Of a stretch of 64,000 nucleotides of DNA, positions 48,867 to 57,935 are shown one piece after another. The stretch is from Geodermatophilus sabuli (GTDB lineage Bacteria; Actinomycetota; Actinomycetes; Mycobacteriales; Geodermatophilaceae): NCBI RefSeq assembly GCF_900215145.1, contig NZ_OBDO01000001.1, forward strand, positions 496,001-560,000, read 5' to 3'. The notes beneath the pieces are model-generated. The model was not told the origin of the DNA and ran no database searches. It saw only the letters and a program-made list of their open reading frames with translations. Both the position numbers and the translations under genes were made by a program. Position 1 is the first letter of the stretch. Each line of letters begins with the position of its first letter.

Positions 48867-48943
48867 CCGCCACCGTCACCTCGTCGCGCGGCGTGGACCC
48901 CGCGCTGCCTGGACATCCCCCCGACCCGGAGGAGCGGCCATGA
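48863..48943 (+). CDS. 26-codon linker ORF between binding-protein and permease genes
   Basis: ATG 48863 overlaps the binding-protein stop, and TGA 48941 overlaps the permease ATG at 48940, so ATGA junctions stand at both ends. The peptide (polar, Pro-rich, ending PDPEERP) resembles nothing I know. The permease ribosome site GGAGGAG lies inside it. It may exist only to carry ribosomes from one gene to the next and keep stoichiometry, or it may be chance. Confidence 0.4.
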   Translation: MTATVTSSRGVDPALPGHPPDPEERP

Positions 48944-49902
48944 GCACCACCCTGGAACGCAGCCGCGAGGACGTCCAGCCGCCCGGCCCCCCAGCCGGAG
49001 GGGCCCTCCGGCGGTCGGCCGACTGGGCACGGCGGGCGCCGCTGCTCCCGGCGCTGGTCTTCATGATCGTCGTGACCCAGCTGCCCTTCGTGATCACGCT
49101 GGTCATCTCGTTCATGAACTGGAACGCCTACTACCCGGACGAGCGCGGCTTCGCGGGCTTCGACAACTACGTGAACGTGCTGACCGACGTCGCCACGCGG
49201 GACGCGATCATCGTCACCATCGAGCTCACCGTGGTGGTCGTCCTGGTGAGCCTGGTGCTCGGCATGCTCATCGCGCTGCTGCTGGACCGCAAGTTCCTCG
49301 GACGTGGCGCGGTCCGGACGATGATGATCACGCCGTTCCTCGTCGTCCCGGTCGCCGCCGCGCTGCTGTGGAAGCACGCGCTGTTCAACCCGGAGTACGG
49401 CCTGCTCAACGGTGGGCTGACCTGGATCTGGGGACTCTTCGGCTCCGACGACCCGCCGCAGCCGGACTGGATCACGATGGCGCCGCTGGCGTCGATCGAG
49501 ATCGCCCTCATCTGGCAGTGGACGCCGTTCATGATGCTGATCCTGCTGGCGGGCCTGCAGAGCCGGCCGCTGGACGTGATCGAGGCGGCGCGGATCGACG
49601 GGGCCAGCGCCTGGCAGATCTTCCGCTACATGACCTTCCCGCACCTGCGGCGTTACCTGGAGCTGGGCGCGCTGCTCGGGGCGATCTACATCGTGCAGAC
49701 CTTCGACGCGGTCTTCGTCATCACCTCGGGCGGCCTGGGCACCGCCAACCTGCCGTACACCATCTACCAGACCTTCTACACGGCCCACGACTACGGCCTG
49801 GCGTCGGCGGCCGGGGTCATCACCGTGATCGGCACGATCCTGATCGCCACCCTGGCCCTGCGGACGGTGTCGACGCTGTTCGAGGAGGAGAACGCGCGAT
49901 GA
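48940..49902 (+). CDS. ABC sugar/polyol transporter permease (MalF/SmoF-type)
   Basis: 320 residues with six membrane helices. A cytoplasmic N-terminus of about 25 residues precedes RRAPLLPALVFMIVV. The EAA loop reads EAARIDGASAWQIFRYMTFPHLR, diagnostic of MalF-like permeases, and the NWNAYYP segment is typical of polyol/sugar systems. The stop overlaps the next permease start (ATGA). Confidence 0.92.
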   Translation: MSTTLERSREDVQPPGPPAGGALRRSADWARRAPLLPALVFMIVVTQLPFVITLVISFMNWNAYYPDERGFAGFDNYVNVLTDVATRDAIIVTIELTVVVVLVSLVLGMLIALLLDRKFLGRGAVRTMMITPFLVVPVAAALLWKHALFNPEYGLLNGGLTWIWGLFGSDDPPQPDWITMAPLASIEIALIWQWTPFMMLILLAGLQSRPLDVIEAARIDGASAWQIFRYMTFPHLRRYLELGALLGAIYIVQTFDAVFVITSGGLGTANLPYTIYQTFYTAHDYGLASAAGVITVIGTILIATLALRTVSTLFEEENAR

Positions 49903-50792
49903 GCTCGGTCACCGACGTCGCCCCGGTCCCCGCCACCCGCACGCCCGAGGGAGCGCCCCGCCGTCCGCGCAAGCCACGTGGTGGGCTGGTCCTCGGCCTG
50001 GTCGCCTGGGTCATCGGGATCCTGTTCGTGCTCCCCGTGGTGTGGATGGTGCTCACGTCGTTCCACAGCGAGGAGGCCGCGGCCACCAACCCGCCGTCGC
50101 TGCTCGCGCCGCTGACCCTGGAGGGCTACCGGACCTTCTTCGGCGTCGGCACCGGGACCAACCCCTGGCCGTCCCTGCTCAACTCGCTCACCGCCAGCCT
50201 GGTGTCCACGCTCCTCGTGCTCGTACTGGCGATCCCGGCGGCGTACGCGCTGTCCATCCGGCCGGTGCGCAAGTGGACCGACGTGATGTTCTTCTTCCTG
50301 TCCACCCGCATGCTGCCCGTGGTGGCCGGCATCCTGCCGATCTACCTGTTCGCCCAGTGGAGCGGGCTGCTCGACAACATCTGGCTGCTCATCGTGCTCT
50401 ACACCTCGATGAACCTGCCGATCGCGGTCTGGATGATGCGGTCGTTCCTCGCCGAGGTCCCCGTCGAGATCCTCGAGGCGGCCGCGATGGACGGCGCGGG
50501 GCTGCTCCGGACGCTGCGCCAGGTCGTGGCGCCCATCGTCCTCCCCGGGATCGCGGCCACCTCGCTGATCTGCTTCATCTTCAGCTGGAACGAGCTGCTG
50601 CTGGCCCGGACCCTCACCGGGACCAGGGCCCTCACCTCGCCGGTGTACCTGACCGGTTTCGTGACCAGCCAGGGGCTGTTCCTCGCCCAGATGTGTGCGG
50701 CGGCCTTCGTGGTGTCCCTCCCGGTCCTCGTGGCCGGCTTCGCCGCCCAGGACAAGCTGGTCCAGGGCCTGTCGCTGGGCGCGGTCAAGTGA
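49899..50792 (+). CDS. ABC sugar/polyol transporter permease (MalG/SmoG-type)
   Basis: 297 residues from ATG 49899. A polar 28-residue start is followed by six helices, with SFHSEEAAATNPPS after helix 1 and the EAA loop EAAAMDGAGLLRTLRQVVAPI. It forms the second half of the channel. The stop overlaps the GTG of a polyol dehydrogenase, so import and first oxidation are co-translated. Confidence 0.92.
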   Translation: MSSVTDVAPVPATRTPEGAPRRPRKPRGGLVLGLVAWVIGILFVLPVVWMVLTSFHSEEAAATNPPSLLAPLTLEGYRTFFGVGTGTNPWPSLLNSLTASLVSTLLVLVLAIPAAYALSIRPVRKWTDVMFFFLSTRMLPVVAGILPIYLFAQWSGLLDNIWLLIVLYTSMNLPIAVWMMRSFLAEVPVEILEAAAMDGAGLLRTLRQVVAPIVLPGIAATSLICFIFSWNELLLARTLTGTRALTSPVYLTGFVTSQGLFLAQMCAAAFVVSLPVLVAGFAAQDKLVQGLSLGAVK

Positions 50793-51802
50793 GGGCTGCG
50801 GTCCTCCGCGGGCCGGGCGACGTCGTCGTCGAGGAGCGCCCCGCCCCGGAGCCGGGCCCGGGGCAGGTCGTCGTCCGGGTCGCGTCGGTCGGCGTCTGCG
50901 GGTCGGACACGCACTACTACGACCACGGACGCATCGGCCGGTTCGTCGTCGAGTCGCCGCTGGTGCTCGGCCACGAGGCGGCGGGGGAGGTGACCGCCCT
51001 CGGCCCGGGGGTGACCTCGGTCCAGGTCGGTCAGCGGGTGTCGATCGAGCCCGGCGTCCCGGACCTGACCTGCGAGCAGTGCCTGGCCGGCCGGTACAAC
51101 CTCTGCCCCGACATGCAGTTCTTCGCGACCCCGCCCATCGACGGCGCCTTCGCCGAGTACGTCGTGGTCCACTCCGCCTTCGCCCACCCGGTGCCCGAGT
51201 CGATCAGCGACGACGCCGCCGCCCTCCTCGAACCCCTGTCGGTCGGCATCTGGGCGTGCCGCAAGGGCGGGGTCAGCGCCGGCTCCCGGGTCCTGGTCAC
51301 CGGCGCCGGACCGATCGGGCTGGTCAGCGTGCAGGCCGCCCGGGCCTTCGGCGCGACCGAGGTGGTGGTGTCCGACGTCAACCCGGAGCGCCTGGCCCTG
51401 GCGCGGGACCTCGGGGCCACCGACGTCGTCGACGCGCGCACGGCACGGGTCACCGACCTGCCCCGGCCACCGGAGGTCCTGCTGGAGTGCTCGGGCCACC
51501 CCGCGGCGACCGGAGAGGGCATCCGGGCCCTCGACCGGGCCGGGCGGGCCGTGCTCGTCGGCATGGGTGGCGACGAGCTGCCGCTGCCGTTGTCGGTGGT
51601 CCAGGAACGTGAGCTCCAGGTGACCGGCACCTTCCGGTACGCCGGCACCTGGCCGACGGCGATCGCCCTGGTCGCGGCCGGACGCATCGACCTGGACCGC
51701 CTCGTCACCGGCACCTACGGCCTGGACCGGGCGGAGGAGGCGCTGACGGCCGGCCGACGCGACCCGCAGTCGGTGAAGGTCGTCGTCCACCCCCAGTCCT
51801 GA
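50789..51802 (+). CDS. zinc-dependent polyol dehydrogenase (sorbitol/xylitol DH-like)
   Basis: 337 residues from GTG 50789. VCGSDTHYYDHGRIG and LGHEAAGEV carry the catalytic zinc ligands, and the cofactor motif is GAGPIGLV followed by Asp in VVSDVN (NAD preference). It is very close to sorbitol/xylitol dehydrogenases. The structural zinc site is incomplete: GVPDLTCEQCLAGRYNLC has three cysteines where the first of four is Asp, as in some family members that lack the second zinc. Role: oxidation of an imported polyol to a ketose in the cytoplasm. Confidence 0.88.
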   Translation: MRAAVLRGPGDVVVEERPAPEPGPGQVVVRVASVGVCGSDTHYYDHGRIGRFVVESPLVLGHEAAGEVTALGPGVTSVQVGQRVSIEPGVPDLTCEQCLAGRYNLCPDMQFFATPPIDGAFAEYVVVHSAFAHPVPESISDDAAALLEPLSVGIWACRKGGVSAGSRVLVTGAGPIGLVSVQAARAFGATEVVVSDVNPERLALARDLGATDVVDARTARVTDLPRPPEVLLECSGHPAATGEGIRALDRAGRAVLVGMGGDELPLPLSVVQERELQVTGTFRYAGTWPTAIALVAAGRIDLDRLVTGTYGLDRAEEALTAGRRDPQSVKVVVHPQS

Positions 51803-51833
51803 CGTCCCACTGAACCCCGCGAGGAGAGGACCC

Positions 51834-52946
<1,113 letters not shown>

Positions 52947-52973
52947 CCGCGTCCGGCTCCCGGAGGGATCCCC

Positions 52974-54461
52974 ATGCCGCCGCTCAACGCCACGTCACTG
53001 CCGTCGCTCGCGGGCACGGTCTCCGTGCCGACCTACGACCGGTCCCGGCTGCGGACCGGCATCGTGCACCTGGGCGTCGGCGCGTTCCACCGGTCGCACC
53101 AGGCCATGTACCTCGACCGCCTCCTGGAACGGGGCGGGGCGGAGGAGTGGGCCATCTGCGGTGTCGGCGTCCTGCCGTCGGACCGCCGCATGGCCGAGGT
53201 GATGGCGGCCCAGGACGGGCTGTACACGCTGGTCGTCAAGCACGCCGACGGCAGCCTCGACGCCCGGGTGGTGGGGTCGGTCGTCGAGTACCTGCTGGCG
53301 CCGGACGACCCCGACGCGGTGGTCGAGAAGATGGCGGCCGAGACCACGCGGATCGTGTCCCTGACGGTCACCGAGGGCGGTTACAACACCGACCCGGTGA
53401 CGGGGGAGTTCGACGCGGGCGACCCCGGCGTCGTGCACGACCTGCAGCTGGGTGCGGCGCCCGCGACGTCCTTCGGGCTGGTGGTCGAGGCGCTGGTCCG
53501 CCGGCGCGAGCGCGGGCTGCCCCCGTTCACCGTGGTGTCCTGCGACAACATCCAGCACAACGGCGACGTCGCCCGCCACAGCTTCGCCGCCTTCGCCGCC
53601 CTGCGGGACCCGGACCTGGGCGCGTGGGTGGACCGCGAGGTGCCGTTCCCGAACTCGATGGTCGACCGGATCACCCCGGCGACCACCGACGACGACCGTG
53701 CCGAGACCGCCCGCCGCTTCGGCGTCGAGGACGCCTGGCCGGTGGTCTGCGAGCCGTTCACCCAGTGGGTCGTCGAGGACCGGTTCGGCCTCGGCCGCCC
53801 GCCCCTGGAGGACGCCGGGGTCCAGGTCGTCGAGGACGTCGACCCCTACGAGCGGATGAAGCTGCGGCTGCTCAACGCCGGCCACCAGGGGCTGGCCTAC
53901 CTCGGCCGCCTGGCCGGCTACCGGCTGGTCCACGACGCGGCGCAGGACCCGCTGTTCCGTCGGTTCCTGCTCGGCTACATGGAGGAGGAGGCGACACCGA
54001 CCCTCCGGCCGGTCCCCGGGATCGACCTCGACGAGTACCGCAGGAGCCTGATCGACCGCTTCTCCAACCCGCACATCCGCGACACCCTGGCGCGGCTGGC
54101 CTTCGACGGCTCCGAGCGGCTGCCCAAGTGGCTGCTGCCCGTGGTCCGGGACAACCTCGCCGCCGGCGGGGAGGTGCGCCGGTCGGCCGCGGTGGTCGCC
54201 GGCTGGGCGCGGTACTCCGAGGGCGTGGACGAGGACGGGCAGCCGATCGAGGTCGCCGACCGCCGGCGGGACACCCTCGCCGCCTCCGCCCGCCGCCAGC
54301 GGCAGGACCCCCTGGCCTTCATCGCCGACCGCGAGCTGTTCGGGGACCTGGTGGACGACGAGCGGTTCACCACCCCGTACCTCGAAGCGCTGACGTCGCT
54401 GCACGAGCGGGGGGCCCGGGCCACCCTGGACACGCTGGTGGCCCAGCTCGCCGGCGCCTGA
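52974..54461 (+). CDS. mannitol 2-dehydrogenase family protein
   Basis: 495 residues, the usual length of long-chain polyol dehydrogenases. N-terminal Rossmann part with IVHLGVGAFHRSHQA and TVTEGGYN. The catalytic region KLRLLNAGHQ places Lys296, Asn301 and His304 as in Pseudomonas mannitol 2-dehydrogenase (Lys-Asn-His). FCEPF-type contacts appear as VCEPFTQWVVED. It oxidises mannitol, arabitol or a related polyol to the ketose with NAD. Last gene of the transporter operon; two different polyol dehydrogenases suggest a mixed polyol diet. Confidence 0.91.
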   Translation: MPPLNATSLPSLAGTVSVPTYDRSRLRTGIVHLGVGAFHRSHQAMYLDRLLERGGAEEWAICGVGVLPSDRRMAEVMAAQDGLYTLVVKHADGSLDARVVGSVVEYLLAPDDPDAVVEKMAAETTRIVSLTVTEGGYNTDPVTGEFDAGDPGVVHDLQLGAAPATSFGLVVEALVRRRERGLPPFTVVSCDNIQHNGDVARHSFAAFAALRDPDLGAWVDREVPFPNSMVDRITPATTDDDRAETARRFGVEDAWPVVCEPFTQWVVEDRFGLGRPPLEDAGVQVVEDVDPYERMKLRLLNAGHQGLAYLGRLAGYRLVHDAAQDPLFRRFLLGYMEEEATPTLRPVPGIDLDEYRRSLIDRFSNPHIRDTLARLAFDGSERLPKWLLPVVRDNLAAGGEVRRSAAVVAGWARYSEGVDEDGQPIEVADRRRDTLAASARRQRQDPLAFIADRELFGDLVDDERFTTPYLEALTSLHERGARATLDTLVAQLAGA

Positions 54462-54479
54462 GCCGCCGGCGACGCCGGA

Positions 54480-55220
54480 TCAGGCGCCGGGGGTCCCCGG
54501 CTCCCGGTGCAGGCCCAGGCCGGCGGTCCACAGGTCGAGCAGGACGTCGAGCACGACCTGCCGGTCGGTCTGCCAGTACCCGATCACCCAGTCGGTGACG
54601 AAGTCGGTCAGCTGGATGATCAGCAGGCTCAGCCGCAGCCGGGCCTCCTCGCGGTGGTCCTCGCCCCACCGCGCCAGGTAGCCGGACATCGCGTCCGCGC
54701 ACCGGCCCAGGAACTGCGGGGTGAGCGCGGCGAGCTCCGGCTCGAGCCCGACGGCCTGGCGGTTGACGACGACGTCGTCGCGGTGCCGCTCGTAGAAGCC
54801 CAGGGCGTCGTCGAGCCAGGCGCGCAGCTGCTCGCGGGTGGGGACGCCGAGGGCGTCGAGGCGCTGGTAGTACTCGATCGTCTCCGGCATCAGCCGGCGC
54901 TCGGCCAGCGCCGCGGCCGCCTGCCACTTGCCGTCGAAGTGCAGGTAGAAGGTGGCGCGGCTGGCGCCGGCCCGGGAGGCGATCTGCTCGATCGTGGTGG
55001 CGGCGTACCCGCGCTCGACGAACAGCTCCGCGGCCGCCTGGAGCAGCACCTCGAAGGTCGAGGCCTTCTGTGCCTCGCGGATGCTGGGACGCGACGCCCG
55101 CCCCCGTGCTGCGGCGGCTCCCTCGGACACCGGCTGAGTGTAGGGACGGAACGGCGCCGTCCGCTCCGCCGCCGGGGGTCCCGGGGTGGAGTGGCCTCGG
55201 GACCCCGGAGCGGAGCTCAC
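54480..55220 (-). CDS. TetR-family transcriptional regulator
   Basis: 246 residues from GTG 55220, whose start overlaps the stop of the serine hydrolase gene. An alternative start at GTG 55130 would remove a Pro-rich, unconserved 30-residue lead and give 216 residues, closer to the family length. HTH: LLQAAAELFVERGYAATTIEQIASRAGASRATFYLHF. The C-terminal domain has the LRAWLDDALGFYERHRDD helices. It forms a unit with the serine hydrolase, divergent from LLM3, and may control both. Confidence 0.83.
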   Translation of the reverse strand: MSSAPGSRGHSTPGPPAAERTAPFRPYTQPVSEGAAAARGRASRPSIREAQKASTFEVLLQAAAELFVERGYAATTIEQIASRAGASRATFYLHFDGKWQAAAALAERRLMPETIEYYQRLDALGVPTREQLRAWLDDALGFYERHRDDVVVNRQAVGLEPELAALTPQFLGRCADAMSGYLARWGEDHREEARLRLSLLIIQLTDFVTDWVIGYWQTDRQVVLDVLLDLWTAGLGLHREPGTPGA

Positions 55221-56416
55221 CCCAGGCTGGCCCGGAGCGCGTCGATGAGGGCGGCGGTGCGCGGCTCACCCACCAGCGAGGCGCCGAGCTGGTTCTGCGC
55301 GTAGCCGAAGCCCACCCGGTGCTCGACGTCGGCGAAGCCGAGCGCCCCGCCGGCGCCCTGGTGGCCGAACGAGGCCGGGCTCAGCAGCGGCATCCCGGCG
55401 TGGTCGAGCATGAAGCCGCTGCCGAACCGGCTGGGGCTCATCAAGACCCGGTCGGGCCCGAAGACCTGTTCGGCGCGGGCGGCCTCGACGGTGGCCTCGG
55501 ACAGCAGCCGGACGCCGTCGACGTCGTTGACGGTGGCCGCGTACATGCGGGCCAGCGAGCGGGCGTTGGTGACGCCGTTGGCCGCGGGCTGTTCCATGTG
55601 CCGCGCGCGGGGGTCGTTCCAGGTCTCGGCGTGCGGGGTGGGCAGCGCGCCGTTGGTCGACAGGACGCGGGCGAACAGCGAGGTCGGGTCCATCATCGCC
55701 CCGACGATCTGCATGATCGCCGCCTTGACCGTGGGGTCCTCGATCGCGTCGAGGGCCGCGGGGTCGGGGACGCCGTCGAGCAGGGGGGCGTAGTCGACGT
55801 CGGCGTCCTGGGGGACGCCGATCCACAGGTCCAGCTTCAGCGGCGCGGCGACCCGCTCGGCGAACTCCGCGCCCAGGGACCGGCCGGTGACGCGCCGGAC
55901 CAGCTCGCCGAGCAGCCAGCCGTAGGTCAGTGCGTGGTAGCCGTGCGCGGTGCCCGGCTCCCACAGCGGCTCCTGCGCGGCCAGGGCCGCGGCGACGGGA
56001 GAGCCGGCGAAGAGGTCCTCCCGGGTGAGCTCCGCGGTCGGGACCGGCAGGCCCGCCTGGTGGCTGAGCAGCATGCGCACCGTCACCGCCGCCTTGCCGC
56101 CCTCGGCGAACTCCGGCCAGTACGTGGCCACCGGGGCGTCGAGGTCCAGCGCGCCGGCCTCGGCCAGCGCGTGCACCAGGATCGCCGTCGCGCCCTTGGT
56201 GGCCGAGTAGACGAGCGTGGTGGTGTCCGGCCCCCAGGCCCGGCCGGTGGTGGGGTCGGCGACCCCACCCCACAGGTCCACCACGGGGGCTCCGTCGACG
56301 TAGACCGCCACCGAGGCGCCGACGTCCCCGCGCACCCGGAAGTTGTCCTCGAACGCCTGCCGGACGCCCTCGAAGCCGGGGGCGACGTGCCCGTTCACCG
56401 ACACCTCTGCGGTCAT
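55217..56416 (-). CDS. serine hydrolase of the beta-lactamase/EstB esterase family
   Basis: 399 residues from ATG 56416. Class-C-like fold: SxxK motif with Ser71 and Lys74 in YSATKG, Tyr160 in HGYHALTYG, and the third motif HQGAGG near residue 350. No signal peptide, so it is cytoplasmic and most likely an esterase (EstB/LipL-type) rather than a resistance enzyme. It is divergent from LLM3, so it may cleave an ester formed or used in that pathway (inference). Confidence 0.86.
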   Translation of the reverse strand: MTAEVSVNGHVAPGFEGVRQAFEDNFRVRGDVGASVAVYVDGAPVVDLWGGVADPTTGRAWGPDTTTLVYSATKGATAILVHALAEAGALDLDAPVATYWPEFAEGGKAAVTVRMLLSHQAGLPVPTAELTREDLFAGSPVAAALAAQEPLWEPGTAHGYHALTYGWLLGELVRRVTGRSLGAEFAERVAAPLKLDLWIGVPQDADVDYAPLLDGVPDPAALDAIEDPTVKAAIMQIVGAMMDPTSLFARVLSTNGALPTPHAETWNDPRARHMEQPAANGVTNARSLARMYAATVNDVDGVRLLSEATVEAARAEQVFGPDRVLMSPSRFGSGFMLDHAGMPLLSPASFGHQGAGGALGFADVEHRVGFGYAQNQLGASLVGEPRTAALIDALRASLG

Positions 56417-56518
56417 GGAGCTCTCCTCTGGTGCGTGCTGAGGCGACGTCCGCCGGACCCCGGCCGACCCACCTGACGGGTGTGAGGCGGGTCACGGTAG
56501 GGGTTCCGGGCGTGGGCG

Positions 56519-56556
56519 GTCAACGAGTCACTGGACCGCTGTCGAGTCAGTTGACG
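56519..56556. promoter_or_regulatory. composite repeat in the hydrolase / LLM3 divergent region
   Basis: GTCAAC (56519-56524) and GTTGAC (56550-56555) are inverted. Between them GAGTCA occurs twice (56525-56530 and 56544-56549) in direct orientation. TTGAC at 56551 is also a possible -35. It is the likely binding site of the TetR protein encoded at 54480-55220. Confidence 0.35.
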
Positions 56557-56645
56557 TGAGCCAGGTCACCCTGCCACTGTGGCCCACCTCACTGCCGCGT
56601 CGGCAGTGGTCACTCACTCCGCACCGATCGCCAGGAGGCACGGAC

Positions 56646-57815
56646 ATGCGCTGTGGCATCACGCTCTTCATCCAGGGCTACCAGGACTGGGACCGCTTCG
56701 AGGCGGTCGAGAACGGGGAGTCGACGACCCCGCTGGACCCGCAGGAGGACATCAAGCGCTTCGACCAGGAGATCGAGTCGGCGCTGAAGCTGGAGGACCT
56801 CGGCTTCGACTCGCTGTGGACCGTCGAGCACCACGTCAGCCCGTACACGATGATCACCAACCCGATCCAGCTGCTGAGCTACTTCGCGGGTGCCACCAGC
56901 AAGATCGACGTCGGCACGATGATCGTGGTCCTGCCCTGGCACCACCCGCTGCGGGTGGCCGAGGACATGACGATGCTGCAGTACGTCCTGCGCGGCCGGA
57001 CGCCGTACATCGGGGTCGGGCGGGGCGCCGGCCGGCGTGAGTTCCGCCAGCTCGGCTTCGACATGAACGAGTCCAAGGAGCGCTTCGCCGAGAGCATCCA
57101 GGTCATCCAGAAGGCGCTGACCGAGGAGCGGTTCAGCTTCAAGGGCGAGCACTACCAGTTCGAGGACGTGTCGATGCGGCCCCGCCCGCGCGACCCGCAG
57201 CAGCTGCTGGACGCGATGCACTTCTCCTGGGGGTCGCCGGCGTCGGCGCCGATCGGCGCCCGCTTCGGCCTCAAGCCGCTGATCATCCCGCAGAAGCCGT
57301 GGGCGGACTACCACACCGACCTCACCGAGTTCAGCCGCGCCCGCGCCGAGGTGGGCCTGCCGCCGGTGCGCCCGCGCATCCACATGAACGTCTTCTGCGC
57401 CGAGACCGAAGCCGAGGCGGAGGCCGGTGCCCGCCAGTACGTGCCCCAGTACGCCGACAGCGCCGTCCGCAACTACGAGCTGTTCAGCAACCACTTCGCG
57501 ACGACCAAGGGCTACGAGCACTACGCGCAGATGGCCAACGCCGTCCCGTCGAAGGAGGTCGCCGCGGCCGGCATGGCGCAGACCTACCTGGACAACCACG
57601 TCTGGGGCACGCCGGAGCAGTGCATCACGAAGCTGCGGGCGATCGCCGACGAGTTCCACCCCGAGGAGTTCATGCTCGTCATGCGCTTCGGCAACATGCC
57701 GCAGGACGTCGCCGAGAAGAGCACCGCACTCTTCGCCCGCGAGGTGCTCCCGGCGGTGCACGAGTTTCCGACGATGGAGCCGATCGCCTACGAGGCGGAG
57801 CCCGCCGCCGTCTGA
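56646..57815 (+). CDS. luciferase-like flavin-dependent monooxygenase (LLM3)
   Basis: 389 residues from ATG 56646, with AGGAGG about eight bases upstream; the in-frame start at 56556 has no ribosome site. Luciferase-like barrel: CGITLFIQGYQDW, the SLWTVEHHVSPYTM segment, LRVAEDMTMLQYVLRGR, GVGRGAGRREF. It is a different branch from LLM1 and LLM2. It heads a set with a CoA ligase and a canonical RibBA, and no reductase gene is adjacent. Reduced FMN must then come from elsewhere, for example the reductase at 5492-6145. Substrate unknown. Confidence 0.86.
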   Translation: MRCGITLFIQGYQDWDRFEAVENGESTTPLDPQEDIKRFDQEIESALKLEDLGFDSLWTVEHHVSPYTMITNPIQLLSYFAGATSKIDVGTMIVVLPWHHPLRVAEDMTMLQYVLRGRTPYIGVGRGAGRREFRQLGFDMNESKERFAESIQVIQKALTEERFSFKGEHYQFEDVSMRPRPRDPQQLLDAMHFSWGSPASAPIGARFGLKPLIIPQKPWADYHTDLTEFSRARAEVGLPPVRPRIHMNVFCAETEAEAEAGARQYVPQYADSAVRNYELFSNHFATTKGYEHYAQMANAVPSKEVAAAGMAQTYLDNHVWGTPEQCITKLRAIADEFHPEEFMLVMRFGNMPQDVAEKSTALFAREVLPAVHEFPTMEPIAYEAEPAAV

Positions 57816-57832
57816 CGGCCGCTCCCGCGGGG

Positions 57833-57867
57833 GCGGGGGTGCCGGCCTGCTGCGCCGGCACCCCCGC
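57833..57867 (+). terminator. 14-bp perfect hairpin after LLM3
   Basis: GCGGGGGTGCCGGC (57833-57846) pairs exactly with 57854-57867 over seven bases, 18 bases past the stop. It could lower transcription of the ligase and RibBA genes relative to LLM3. Confidence 0.65.
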
Positions 57868-57935
57868 CGCCCGCCGCCCGCCGGCCTGCCCCTGCCCTCC
57901 GGTCCGAACCCGCCGAGCGCCCCGAGGAGAGCGTC

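Noticed and set aside
55217-56416. Beta-lactamase resistance gene
   Set aside because: No signal peptide; EstB-like motif context and catabolic neighbours favour an esterase.
57679-57861. Minus-strand 60-codon frame over the LLM3 terminator
   Set aside because: It crosses a perfect hairpin, has no ribosome site, and its composition is low-complexity.
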